A stretch of DNA of 13,446 bases from Pseudomonadota bacterium (GTDB taxonomy: Bacteria; Pseudomonadota; Gammaproteobacteria; Xanthomonadales; Xanthomonadaceae). Positions 1 through 7,394 of this stretch are shown in pieces. Made by a program: the position numbers and the translations under genes. The notes beneath the pieces were generated by a model. The model was not told the origin of the DNA, made no database searches, and was given only the letters and a program-made list of their open reading frames with translations. Numbering within the stretch: position 1 is the stretch's first letter; each line of letters opens with the position of its first letter. The DNA lies in NCBI GenBank assembly GCA_025355485.1, contig JANXZP010000159.1, positions 1 to 13,446 of the forward strand. Reading direction: 5' to 3'.

Positions 1-22
1 GCAACATGAGCGCAGGATTGAA

Positions 23-47
23 GGCTCCACCACCACGGTAGGAGTCC
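23..47 (+). promoter_or_regulatory. Hairpin covering the ribosome-binding site of recombinase 1
   Basis: GGCTCC (23-28) can pair with GGAGTCC (41-47), leaving one bulged T and a 12-nt loop. The 3' arm contains the Shine-Dalgarno GGAG. A hairpin in the same position, built from different bases, precedes recombinase 2. This suggests translation control, but the stem is only 6 bp and no folding calculation was made. Confidence 0.4.
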
Positions 48-50
48 GCC

Positions 51-677
51 ATGAATACGAACGACACGTTGGCCCAGCGTCGCGAACCTTGGAACAAAGG
101 CAAGCTCACCGGGCAGAAGGCCCCGCTGCGGCTCCGCGACATCTGGGCGATTCGGATTCGCCTGCAACTGGCCGGAAAGATTCGGGATCTTGCCTTGTTC
201 GATCTCGCGATCGACAGCAAGCTCCGGGCATGTGATTTGGTGAAGCTGCGCGTGCGTGACGTTGGTTCCGCGGATCGCATTTCCTCGCGCTCGATCGTCC
301 TTCAACAAAAGACCCAACGGCCCGTCCAGTTCGAGATCACCGCGCCGACCAGGGAGGCGATCTCCACTTGGATCAAACACGCGCAGCTTCGATCCGACGC
401 CTACCTGTTTCCGAGCCGGATCCACGATTCGGTCCATGTGTCGACACGGCAATACGCACGCATTGTGGATGCGTGGATCGCAGGAATCGGTTTGGACGTC
501 GCTGCCTATGGGACGCACACCATGCGTCGGACAAAGGCGACCTTGATCTACCGCCGCACCAAGAACTTGCGCGCAGTGCAACTGCTGCTGGGACATACCA
601 AACTCGAAAGCACCGTTCGCTACCTCGGCATCGAAGTAGAGGATGCCCTTGAGATCGCAGAGCAGACTGAAGTTTGA
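51..677 (+). CDS. FimB-sized tyrosine recombinase, copy 1
   Basis: A 208-residue tyrosine recombinase (phage integrase family), expected to cut and rejoin DNA at short recognition sites through a covalent phosphotyrosine. The catalytic set looks complete: R59 in SKLRACDLVKLRV, K87 in QQKTQ, H156 and R159 in GTHTMRR, H182 in LLGHTKLES and Y191 in VRYLGIE. The protein has only about 45 residues before the catalytic domain, so it lacks the usual N-terminal core-binding domain of XerC/D or phage integrases; FimB/FimE-type inversion recombinases are similarly short. The ATG is preceded by TAGGAG with 6-nt spacing. About 78% identical (hand count, 153 of 196 aligned residues, no gaps) to the recombinase at 11268-11888. 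It is followed by a perfect hairpin and a repeat. The fold and chemistry are secure; what it recombines is unknown. Confidence 0.93.
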   Translation: MNTNDTLAQRREPWNKGKLTGQKAPLRLRDIWAIRIRLQLAGKIRDLALFDLAIDSKLRACDLVKLRVRDVGSADRISSRSIVLQQKTQRPVQFEITAPTREAISTWIKHAQLRSDAYLFPSRIHDSVHVSTRQYARIVDAWIAGIGLDVAAYGTHTMRRTKATLIYRRTKNLRAVQLLLGHTKLESTVRYLGIEVEDALEIAEQTEV

Positions 678-692
678 TCGAAGGAAATGTGA

Positions 693-728
693 GCCGGGTA
701 GCGACCGAAAACAAGGTCGCTACCCGGC
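693..728 (+). repeat. Perfect 14-bp stem-loop after recombinase 1
   Basis: GCCGGGTAGCGACC (693-706) and its exact reverse complement (715-728) enclose the 8-nt loop GAAAACAA. The stem begins 16 nt after the recombinase stop codon. No T-run follows, so it is not a textbook intrinsic terminator, although it could still end or stabilise the transcript. Its right arm runs directly into the 63-bp repeat that starts at 723, so it may be part of a recombination site. Confidence 0.75.
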
Positions 729-785
729 CATGACCGGCCAATTGCTGCACTCAACTTGGTGCCCCTAAACGGACGCTCGAATGAA
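723..785 (+). repeat. 63-bp dispersed repeat, copy A
   Basis: Aligns without gaps with 6359-6421 (about 45 of 63 identical by hand count) and less closely with 4153-4215. Conserved blocks are CCGGCCATGACC at the left, GGYGCCCC in the middle and CGGACRCTCRAATG at the right. The right end also carries a small inverted repeat, ACGGACG (769-775) with CGTCCGT (786-792). It lies just after recombinase 1, in the same direction. Confidence 0.65.
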
Positions 786-1089
786 CGTCCGTGCCGAAGT
801 CCCCAGCAACGCTGACCGCACAAGAATTGGGGCGAAGTTGCAGTCTGGCCTTCCTCAAAGCGTATCGCGCCCAACCAGACAAGCGCCACGCGATGGTCAC
901 CGCCGCCGGACATTCCCGTCGATGTGCAGATCGCGTTCCGAAGCGCCAGAGTGATTGCCAAAATACGATCAGAGCGCAGGGTGATCCCCGAAAGCGGTGA
1001 TGCCGCCGGAGGTAGCGCTTAAACCGTTACATGCGCCTTGCGGGGCAGCATGACGTAGAGCGAAAGGACGGTCGCCCTGCTTGGTAAGT
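786..1089. other. Non-coding stretch between copy A and the secreted-protein gene
   Basis: No gene supported here; the one small open frame (791-1000) has no recognisable product. A partial repeat-like core, CCGGACATTC, occurs near 906-915 in the plus direction. On the minus strand near 1048-1059 a GACCGTCCTTTC arm can pair with GGAAGGCGGTC at about 1094-1104, giving a bulged stem after the minus-strand gene. Otherwise nothing is seen. Confidence 0.4.
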
Positions 1090-1112
1090 CGAATGACCGC
1101 CTTCCGACGTCG
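1090..1112 (-). repeat. Short repeat core E, minus orientation
   Basis: Read on the minus strand, this ends AAGGCGGTCATTCG, close to the AAGCGGACATTCG-like right end of the 63-bp repeats. It lies about 20 bp downstream of the stop codon of the minus-strand secreted protein, so it has the same placement relative to its gene as copy A has to recombinase 1. It is a short match and could be chance. Confidence 0.35.
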
Positions 1113-1133
1113 GCATCGGACTCCGCTCCACCT

Positions 1134-3428
1134 CTACTGCACGTTCAAGTTGACATCGTCGATGACGAATGAGGTCTGGTTCGATGCATTCTCAACGCCG
1201 GTGAATTTCACCACGACGGTCTGGCCGATGTACGGCGTCATGGTCAGGTTGTGCACCGAATAGCCGGTGTTCGCATTGAGATTCGAGTACGTATTGAGCG
1301 TTCCCAGCAAGGTGCCCGACGTGTTGTAGACAGCCACAGTCAGCTTGTCGTTTGCGGTGGTCGTGGTGGTCTCCGAAGTGTCGATGTGCATATAGAACTG
1401 CAGCATCGCGGACGTCTTGCCCGCCGGAATCACCACCGTCTGCGACAGCGTGTCGGTGTGCGCGCTGCCGTAGCCGTCGAGCCAGTCGAACCAAGTGCCG
1501 CCACGCGCCACCTCCCCGCTGCAACTGCTGTTGCTACAGAGCGTGCCGGTGCTCATCGTCCACGGCGTTGCGGTACCTGTTTCGAAGCCGGGGTTGACGA
1601 TCAACTGCGATGAGCCGCTCGGGACCGTGATCGTCAGTGCCTCGGTGATGCTGTGCGTGAGCGAACCCGAGGTGCCGGTGATCGTCGCGTTGTACGTGCC
1701 GGCGGCTGCCGCGGACGACGCGTTGAACGTCAACACGCTACTGGCGCTGCTGCCACCGATCGGCGTTACCGGGGTCGAAGAGAACGCAGCAGTAATACCA
1801 CTCGGCAGGCCCGTTGCGGTCAGGTTCGTCGCCGCACTGAATCCGTTGAGGCTTCCGACTGTCACGTTGGTGGCGACGCTGGCTCCCGGATTCACCGACA
1901 CCGTGGTCGGCGATGCGCTCACCGAGAAATCCGGCGCCGGCGCGGTGGACGAGACGGCGAAGATCAAGTCATCCGATTCGTCGTAGGCACCCGTGCTGCA
2001 CGCCGTTGCGGAACCACCCGAGCGGAAGTGCGCTCGGATCGCCTGGAGGCCGCCAGTTGGCAACGCGAAGGTTGTCATCAACGTCTGCGCGCCGGTGCCC
2101 GATGGGACGATCGTGTTGAGGAAGGTCCATGTTGGTGCATTGGCATTCGCCGCCGAATACAGGTCGAGCGCATTTGAGGTGGCACTGTAGGCCCACACCG
2201 TCGCGGTGATGCGCGCGACCTTGCCGGCGGTGAGCGGGCCCCCATCAGTCGAGCTGATGACGATGCGATCGCTGGATTCGTCGGAATGGAAGGTTCCCGA
2301 ATTGCCGTCGGCGCAGGTCGCGTTGATCGTGTTCGGATGATTCGGCTCGGTGCCGCCGGTCATCGTGCCGCGACCGGTCAGGAGCGTCCCGGAATCGCAG
2401 GAAACGCCGACAGCCGAGCATCCCGGCGCCTTCAGCGTGGCGTTGTAGACAGCCGTCGTACCGCCGCCGCCAACTGGATTCACGGTGAGGTTCACGGAAG
2501 TCGTATGCGTGAGGCTGCCGGTGGAGCCGGCGATGGAAATCGTTGCTACGCCGGTGGTTGCGGTCGTACTGGCGGTCAGGGTGAGGGTTGTGGAACCAGT
2601 CGTGGCGACCGGGCTAAACGATGCGCTCACGCCTGCCGGCAAGCCGGCGGCGGCGAAGGTCACGCTGCCGGTAAAGCCGTTCTGCGGTACGACGGTGATC
2701 ACGGTCGTGGTGCTGGCGCCCTGGGCAACGCCCACACTGCCCGGCGACACCGACAATCCGAAATCGGCAGTGCCAGGGCCGGGATTGAAGGCGATCTTGA
2801 GCAACGGATGCAGTTCGATGCCGTTGGGCGCGACGCCGGTCTGGCCGTGCAAGAAATCGAAGAAGGCAACGCCGGTGAGCCGCACCGGAATGTTCGCTGT
2901 CTGGAAGCTGGTCGTGGTGTTGTACTTGCTGTCGAATGCCTGGCGCGCAGCCTTGATCAACGTTGCAAAGGGACTGCCAGCCGCAACGCATGCGGGGTCT
3001 GGAACCTCTGCGATCATCGTGTTGCCGGCGGAATCCTTGATGACGAGGTGATAGTCGGAATCATTTTCCAGCTTGTATTCGACCAGGGTCGCATCGATGA
3101 CGAAGTCGGTCGTCTCGGTGGGCTGGACGCGCGAGTTCAATGGCGGCGATGCCGGTGCGGTGATGCCACGCAGGTAGCTGATCGTTTGCGCGGTGGTCGC
3201 AGAGAGACTGACCAAGGCCGCATCCGGATCGGTGCCGACCTTGACCGACCAACGCTCGACGCCGCAGCTACCGCTGGTGGCTTGCGGATTGGCGATTAGC
3301 ATTTCGTGTTCGCCAGCAGGCTCGACGTGCACGAGTCGCTGCAGTCCGAAGGCTGATGTGCTTCCGATAGCAAGGCACAAAAAAGTGGCAGCGCACCACA
3401 TGGTGCGAACACGCGAAGTCCGATGCAT
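1134..3428 (-). CDS. Secreted multidomain Ig-like protein
   Basis: A 764-residue exported protein with a signal peptide (about 1-27, hydrophobic core WCAATFLCLAIG). Residues 28-215 form a unit containing FFDFLHGQTGVAPNGIELHP, a motif I recognise from uncharacterised extracellular proteins. Two related Ig-like repeats follow at about 222-317 and 500-602, each with a G(L)PxGxxAxFS signature and a SGSLTHT/S strand. Between them (327-492) and at the C-terminus (608-764, VNPGFETG to FVIDDVNL) are beta-sandwich domains that resemble carbohydrate-binding jelly rolls. There is no protease or glycosidase active site and no LPXTG anchor. A cell-surface, adhesin or polymer-binding role is inferred only. 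The start at 3428 has a weak ribosome-binding site but places the signal peptide correctly. Function unknown. Confidence 0.85.
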   Translation of the reverse strand: MHRTSRVRTMWCAATFLCLAIGSTSAFGLQRLVHVEPAGEHEMLIANPQATSGSCGVERWSVKVGTDPDAALVSLSATTAQTISYLRGITAPASPPLNSRVQPTETTDFVIDATLVEYKLENDSDYHLVIKDSAGNTMIAEVPDPACVAAGSPFATLIKAARQAFDSKYNTTTSFQTANIPVRLTGVAFFDFLHGQTGVAPNGIELHPLLKIAFNPGPGTADFGLSVSPGSVGVAQGASTTTVITVVPQNGFTGSVTFAAAGLPAGVSASFSPVATTGSTTLTLTASTTATTGVATISIAGSTGSLTHTTSVNLTVNPVGGGGTTAVYNATLKAPGCSAVGVSCDSGTLLTGRGTMTGGTEPNHPNTINATCADGNSGTFHSDESSDRIVISSTDGGPLTAGKVARITATVWAYSATSNALDLYSAANANAPTWTFLNTIVPSGTGAQTLMTTFALPTGGLQAIRAHFRSGGSATACSTGAYDESDDLIFAVSSTAPAPDFSVSASPTTVSVNPGASVATNVTVGSLNGFSAATNLTATGLPSGITAAFSSTPVTPIGGSSASSVLTFNASSAAAAGTYNATITGTSGSLTHSITEALTITVPSGSSQLIVNPGFETGTATPWTMSTGTLCSNSSCSGEVARGGTWFDWLDGYGSAHTDTLSQTVVIPAGKTSAMLQFYMHIDTSETTTTTANDKLTVAVYNTSGTLLGTLNTYSNLNANTGYSVHNLTMTPYIGQTVVVKFTGVENASNQTSFVIDDVNLNVQ

Positions 3429-3503
3429 TTTTTGTCCCGGAGAAACTATCGTTTCAATACGGCCGCGTATTGCTCATCCGCGCGGTGGGTGATGTACCGG
3501 GGC

Positions 3504-3531
3504 AACATACACGATGAAAATGCATTGTCAT
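3504..3531 (-). promoter_or_regulatory. Possible sigma-70 promoter for the secreted protein
   Basis: On the minus strand, ATGACA (3531-3526) and TATGTT (3509-3504) are separated by 16 bp in an AT-richer patch, about 75 bp upstream of the start codon at 3428. This is a plausible -35/-10 pair judged by eye only. Confidence 0.3.
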
Positions 3532-3686
3532 GTTGCAACGCGAGAAACAGTTTTTCTGAACAAAAAATAGACGTGTCAACACGTGGGTTTGAGGCGGTCT
3601 TCAGCCGATACGCGACGGTAGATTTCTGCTGCCCACAACAGGACCGATCTCGGCACTTGCCCACGCAGAGTCGAGGGTGAACCGTC

Positions 3687-4061
3687 TTAGGCTATCTTGC
3701 TCGGAATCGTTGCATCTTCGTCCAACGAATACACAGCGCACAAACGGTGGTAACCATCGGCGACGACGAGTCGGTCGTTCTTGCTATCGCGTAGCAACAG
3801 GATCGGAGACAGTGCGTCTCCCTTGATGATCTTGTCGCGATCGTGCTCTACGTGGGAATTGCTGACGCCAAGCCGCGACAAGGCCGACGCGCGCAGTAGG
3901 TCCTTGGCCTTAAATTCACACATAGGTGCGCGCCGCAGCTTCTTGACATGTCGCCTAACGGTGGCTAGATCGAATAGCAAGCTCAGATAAGACTCGGCCG
4001 CCGCATAGTCGTGTTTGGCTGGCTCGTCCAACCATTGAATCACGAGAGTCTTCTTGGCCAT
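3687..4061 (-). CDS. Small ParB/sulfiredoxin-fold hypothetical protein
   Basis: A 124-residue protein. The C-terminal half reads DALSPILLLRDSKNDRLVVADGYHRL, where VVADGYHRLCA matches the G-[YNH]-HR nucleotide-binding motif of the ParB N-terminal/sulfiredoxin fold (compare VIDGHHR in ParB-like nucleases). The N-terminal half is helical and charged, with no recognisable domain. It is far too short to be a partitioning ParB: no helix-turn-helix and no ParA partner nearby. Stand-alone proteins of this type are generally uncharacterised. AGGAAG lies about 5 nt before the ATG. It lies between the secreted protein and the TPR gene, all on the minus strand but separated by non-coding gaps with repeat material, so a shared operon is unlikely. 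Confidence 0.8.
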   Translation of the reverse strand: MAKKTLVIQWLDEPAKHDYAAAESYLSLLFDLATVRRHVKKLRRAPMCEFKAKDLLRASALSRLGVSNSHVEHDRDKIIKGDALSPILLLRDSKNDRLVVADGYHRLCAVYSLDEDATIPSKIA

Positions 4062-4144
4062 ATGTCTTCCTCAAGGTATGACAGAGTTGGACTTTCGGCG
4101 ATTCTACAACGACCCCGAATACTCGTTATGGGCCCTTGTCGACA

Positions 4145-4155
4145 GGTCAGTGACC
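4145..4155. repeat. Palindrome at the left edge of repeat copy B
   Basis: GGTCAGTGACC is an 11-bp palindrome about a central G. It corresponds in position to the stem before copy A and to the palindrome before copy C; in each case the last ACC (or CCC) of the palindrome begins the 63-bp repeat. Confidence 0.5.
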
Positions 4156-4215
4156 GGCCAACAACAGACATCCAGAGACTTCGAATGCACGCCGCAAAGC
4201 AGACATTCGAAAGGT
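4153..4215 (+). repeat. 63-bp dispersed repeat, copy B
   Basis: The most diverged of three ungapped copies. It shares ACCGGCCA at the left and GCAGACATTCGAAAGG at the right. It contains an 8-bp inverted repeat, TTCGAATG (4180-4187) with CATTCGAA (4204-4211), spaced by 16 nt. It lies between the divergently placed start of the ParB-like gene and the 3' end of the TPR gene. Read as protein, all three copies keep an open phase of 21 codons with a similar end (RHSKG, GHSNG, GRSNE), which confirms the equal spacing of the alignment. Confidence 0.55.
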
Positions 4216-4245
4216 TTCGAGCTTAGCTGTGGGTTGAAGGTGCTC

Positions 4246-4276
4246 GGCGCTGGTGCAGAACCGAAGGCCCAGCGCC
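4246..4276 (-). terminator. Stem-loop after the TPR protein gene
   Basis: GGCGCTGG (4246-4253) pairs perfectly with CCAGCGCC (4269-4276) across a 15-nt loop, about 50 nt past the stop codon of the minus-strand TPR gene. No T-run is present, so it is only a candidate terminator. A second 5-bp stem (TGACC/GGTCA, 4300-4314) lies closer to the stop. Confidence 0.35.
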
Positions 4277-4322
4277 AGAAGTGCGAACGCCCACTAAGGT
4301 GACCGTGGTGGTCAGCGCGGGA

Positions 4323-6161
4323 TCAATGATTGCGTGGGGATTTGTCGCTTGATCCGTTCACTGGCTCAATGACCTCCAACCCCTTTGTTTGCGAATCCTG
4401 CGGCTTGTACGGCAAGCCCATTTTCTCCAGTACCGCCGTGAATCGCGGATCGTTGCGGATCGGGTCCAGCATCGGCGACCACATCACCTCGGCCATCAAA
4501 TCGGGATTCACATCCGGACTCAAGCCACGTTCCACCGAAGCGAGCGCCTGCGCATGGGCGCCCAATGCGCAGAACATTTCGGCCTGATTCTGGCCGCCTG
4601 ATGCCAAGCGCTCCGCAGTGTGCAACGCCGCCGCCCGCTGCGCGGGATCGCTTATCCCATGAATGAGCTGCAACAGGCTTGCCGCATCGATGCCGAAATC
4701 CTCGTCGAAGTCCTGCATCGACGCGGCACGTTTCACATACGCCGCCGCGTCGGCATAGTGGTGGAGCTGGATCGTGACCAATGCGGCATAGCCGTAGGTC
4801 AGGGGAAAGTCCGGATGCGCATCGATCGTGGCATCGGCTTGCCTCAGTGCGTCGTCGTAACGGTGCAGGTACAACAACGTTTCCACACGTTCTGCGGCGA
4901 TGATCGGAGACAGTGGATTGAGCCGCAGCGCACGATCCATTTCGTGCAACGCTGCTTCCAGGTTTCCGGTAAGCAGCAGGAAATAGGCGTGCTGGTACAC
5001 GACCTCGGCGTTGCCTGGCGCCAGTTGCAACGCCCGTTGCATGGCCTGATCGCGCTTCGCCCATAGATTGCCGTACACCATGGACAAGGCGACATAGGCT
5101 TCGGCGATGTTCGGATCGATCGCCAGCGCCCGCTCTGCGGCCGACTTGGCACTTGCATACGCAACACGCGTCGAAACATCTGGCTGATACCCCGGCAGGA
5201 GCGCCTCCGCCTCCGCAAGTGCGCCCCAAGCCTGCGCGTAATCCGGAGCGATCTTCACAGCGTTCTGGAACGCTGCGACGGCATGGGGCAACCCCGCACG
5301 CGCATCCAGTAGAGCCAGTCCGCTGAGGTAAAAATCATGCGCGCGCGGATCAACCACCAGCTGCGAAACCAGCACTTGGCCAGCGCCACCGGTCAGTTGC
5401 ACCCGCAGCTTGCCTGCGATCGCGCTGGAGATATCGTCCTCGATCGCAAAGATGTTGGTCAGCTTGCGGTCGTACTTTTCCGACCAGAGTTGATAGCCAG
5501 TGTGCGCGTCGATCAACTGCACGGTGATGCGCACCTCGTCGCCGGCCTTCTGCACGCTGCCTTCGAGCACATTGGCAACGCCCAGCGCTGCGCCGACCTT
5601 GCGCAGGTCCTCATCCTTGCCGCTGAACTGGAACGCCGACGTGCGCCCGGCCACTTTCAGGTCCGGGATCTGCGCCAACGCGTTCAGGATTTCCTCGGTG
5701 ATCCCGTCGCTGAAGTATTTCTGGTTCGGATCGCCGCTCATGTTGACGAACGGAAGCACAGCGATCGATTTCGCTTGCGCTGGCGTGGATGGCTGCTGAC
5801 CCGGCGCCGCACCCTTGCGCCAGACAAAGGTATTGGTGAGCAGCAATACCACCGCAATCGTGAGCACGGCGATGATCCACCGATCCATCTTCTTGCCGGT
5901 CTCGCGCGTGACCGACGCGTCCTGCTCGACGTCGCTCTCGCGCAGGATGCCGTGCGACGTCCATTCGTAGAACCACGAGAACAGCATCGCGAACGGGAAG
6001 CCGATGCAGGCAGCGACGAGGAACCAGCGCGTCACCCAGTCCGGAGCGCCCACCGATGGCCCGAGTTGCGAGATTCCCTGCGCCAATGCCCAGACGGCGC
6101 CGAGGTAGAGCGCGCCCGCGCGCAACACGTTCCGACGTTTGAGTTCGGCGAAAAACGTCAT
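4323..6161 (-). CDS. Membrane-anchored TolB/FlgO-like domain and TPR protein
   Basis: A 612-residue inner-membrane protein. The opening MTFFAELKRRNVLRAG is typical of a family common in Xanthomonadales, in which a variable cytoplasmic head is joined to TPRs. Hydrophobic segments lie at about 13-33, 47-65 and 94-113. Residues 130-256 form the FlgO/TolB-N-like domain, with hallmarks IAVLPFVNMSGD, YFSDGITEEILNAL, LVLEGSVQ-like VANVLEGSVQ and LWSEKYDR. Tetratricopeptide repeats occupy about 275-480 (for example LSGLALL, ALAIDPNIAEAY, ALRLNPLSP). No adenylate cyclase or winged-helix DNA-binding domain is fused, unlike many relatives. Likely a scaffold or signalling protein; the true substrate is unknown. 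It is monocistronic, bracketed by repeat copies B and C. Confidence 0.88.
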   Translation of the reverse strand: MTFFAELKRRNVLRAGALYLGAVWALAQGISQLGPSVGAPDWVTRWFLVAACIGFPFAMLFSWFYEWTSHGILRESDVEQDASVTRETGKKMDRWIIAVLTIAVVLLLTNTFVWRKGAAPGQQPSTPAQAKSIAVLPFVNMSGDPNQKYFSDGITEEILNALAQIPDLKVAGRTSAFQFSGKDEDLRKVGAALGVANVLEGSVQKAGDEVRITVQLIDAHTGYQLWSEKYDRKLTNIFAIEDDISSAIAGKLRVQLTGGAGQVLVSQLVVDPRAHDFYLSGLALLDARAGLPHAVAAFQNAVKIAPDYAQAWGALAEAEALLPGYQPDVSTRVAYASAKSAAERALAIDPNIAEAYVALSMVYGNLWAKRDQAMQRALQLAPGNAEVVYQHAYFLLLTGNLEAALHEMDRALRLNPLSPIIAAERVETLLYLHRYDDALRQADATIDAHPDFPLTYGYAALVTIQLHHYADAAAYVKRAASMQDFDEDFGIDAASLLQLIHGISDPAQRAAALHTAERLASGGQNQAEMFCALGAHAQALASVERGLSPDVNPDLMAEVMWSPMLDPIRNDPRFTAVLEKMGLPYKPQDSQTKGLEVIEPVNGSSDKSPRNH

Positions 6162-6350
6162 GCAGTAACCTATATGTCGCGCCCTGCGAGCGCGGTCTGC
6201 AAAGTGCGAAGCATGCCAGAAAGACGGCGTTGGGCAGACTTGGGCTTGTCTGGCAGAAACTCGGGAGTTGCGGGTTTATCGATCCACACCCACGAAATCG
6301 CAGAGTCGTGGACCTGACCACGGCGGATGACTCAAGAGAGTCGTCGTCAT

Positions 6351-6362
6351 CGGTAGCTACCG
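6351..6362. repeat. 12-bp palindrome at the left edge of repeat copy C
   Basis: CGGTAGCTACCG is a perfect palindrome directly abutting GGCCATGACC of copy C. It corresponds to the stems before copies A and B. Confidence 0.55.
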
Positions 6363-6421
6363 GCCATGACCTGCCTTTCACTTCTCAAAACTCGGCGCCC
6401 CAATGCGGACACTCAAATGGA
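6359..6421 (+). repeat. 63-bp dispersed repeat, copy C
   Basis: Closest relative of copy A, with about 45 of 63 identical positions and no gaps by hand count: ACCGGCCATGACC at the left, CTCGGCGCCCC in the centre and GCGGACACTCAAATGG at the right. It is in the same direction as A and B, about 200 bp upstream of the TPR gene's start and over 300 bp past the 3' end of the PPOX gene. Confidence 0.65.
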
Positions 6422-6763
6422 GAGCCTGACCGAGTTAGGGCCCAACAAATGAGGGCGCGTCAAATGTAGCGGCGGCTGTTCCGATGCGGTTCGGCAATTT
6501 TCCGCGCATCGCCCGGCGCTTCCGGGGTGTCCCTGCACAAAGCACAGGGTCGTCCCTTGCGCGACTCGTACTATCGCGCCGCTGCAAACAGCGACTTCCG
6601 ACATCAGCGCCCAGATCGACGCCTGCGGAGCGCGATCGAGCGACCACGGCCGACGAGAAAATGAGAACTGGCGATGACCGTCCATGCTAGCCCGAGAGCC
6701 ACGAAGAATCGCCGTATTCAAAACAACGTACCGATGAAAACGACTCCGGTTCAAGGAGGGTCT
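6422..6763. other. Non-coding stretch after repeat copy C
   Basis: No gene is supported. The open frames here (for example 6413-6754 minus) are arginine/serine-rich, lack a ribosome-binding site and match nothing I recognise. A short palindromic GTTAGGGCCCAAC at 6434-6446 superficially resembles integron core sites. It may hold 3' untranslated sequence of the PPOX gene or degraded cassette remains. Confidence 0.4.
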
Positions 6764-7390
6764 TCAGCGGTTGTCGGCCGGCGTGGCGCGTATCCACGCG
6801 AGTTCTGCTTCGAGCGCTTCGATGCGCTGATCCTTCTCGCGCAGCGCCTCCAGCACGTCTGCGGCCTCGAAGCGGATCGGGATGTGCTGCGGGCAGTTGG
6901 CGTCCCACGCCGCGACGGTGAACACGAGCACCTGTTCGGGCCGGGCCTTGTAGTCCTCTGGCATCACGCGCGCGGCCAGGTCGTCATCGGCGGCGACCGC
7001 GCGTGCCTCGCCCCAGATTTTCACGCGCCGGCGATGGCGGTAGTCGATCAGGAACAGGTGAGCCTTGGGATTTTCGGCGAGATTGCCGGTGCTGATAAAC
7101 TGCCGGTTGCCCGAAAAGTCGATGAAGGCGAGCATGCGATCGTCGAGCACGCGCAGGAAACCCGGTGGGCCACCGCGATGCTGGATGTACGGCTGGCCTT
7201 CGCTGTTGACGGTCGCGAGGAACACACTGCGTTGTTCGGCGATGAACGCGGCCAGATCGGGCGTGATGATCGTCTGCCAGGAGCCGGACTCTTCCATGCG
7301 CGCATACGCGCGGCGCGAGCCCTTGAGCGACTGCAGGGCCTTTACGGTCGGCGTGAATGCGATGTCGCTGGCGAAGGCATGTACGGCCAT
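6764..7390 (-). CDS. Pyridoxamine 5'-phosphate oxidase-family (split-barrel flavin) protein
   Basis: A 208-residue protein of the PNPOx-like split-barrel family, which bind FMN or related flavins. Characteristic segments are FLATVNSEGQPYIQHRGGPPGF (about 57-78), LAFIDFSGNRQFISTGNLAENPKAHLFLID (about 107-136) and VKIWGEARAV. The last part (about 177-203, LEALREKDQRIEALEAELAWI) looks like a short coiled coil, suggesting oligomerisation. Such proteins are often annotated only as PPOX-class oxidoreductases; true PdxH activity is not expected because the pyridoxal-phosphate site pattern is not recognisable. It begins 4 nt after the stop codon of the NTF2-like gene, so the two are surely co-transcribed and probably translationally coupled. 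The physiological substrate is unknown. Confidence 0.85.
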   Translation of the reverse strand: MAVHAFASDIAFTPTVKALQSLKGSRRAYARMEESGSWQTIITPDLAAFIAEQRSVFLATVNSEGQPYIQHRGGPPGFLRVLDDRMLAFIDFSGNRQFISTGNLAENPKAHLFLIDYRHRRRVKIWGEARAVAADDDLAARVMPEDYKARPEQVLVFTVAAWDANCPQHIPIRFEAADVLEALREKDQRIEALEAELAWIRATPADNR

Positions 7391-7394
7391 GGCT

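Noticed and set aside
2286..3299. 337-residue plus-strand open frame
   Set aside because: Antisense to the secreted Ig-like protein; arginine/glycine-rich composition typical of a GC-driven shadow.
4078..4302. Small plus-strand open frame beginning MTELDFRRFYNDPEYSLWAL
   Set aside because: It has no properly spaced ribosome-binding site, runs straight through repeat copy B and a hairpin, and its C-terminal part is repeat-derived. At best a truncated gene remnant.
5337..6317. 326-residue plus-strand open frame
   Set aside because: Antisense to the TPR protein, whose domains and motifs are clear; the opposite frame matches nothing.
6434..6446. GTTAGGGCCCAAC, resembling integron attC core sites (GTTRRRY / RYYYAAC)
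   Set aside because: The two cores are directly abutted instead of enclosing an attC stem, no L boxes or second core is found at the right distance, and no IntI-type integrase is present. Probably coincidence, though its closeness to repeat C is noted.
6413..6754. 113-residue minus-strand open frame in the gap between the TPR and PPOX genes
   Set aside because: No ribosome-binding site, low-complexity arginine/serine-rich sequence and overlap with repeat copy C at its end; not convincing as a gene.
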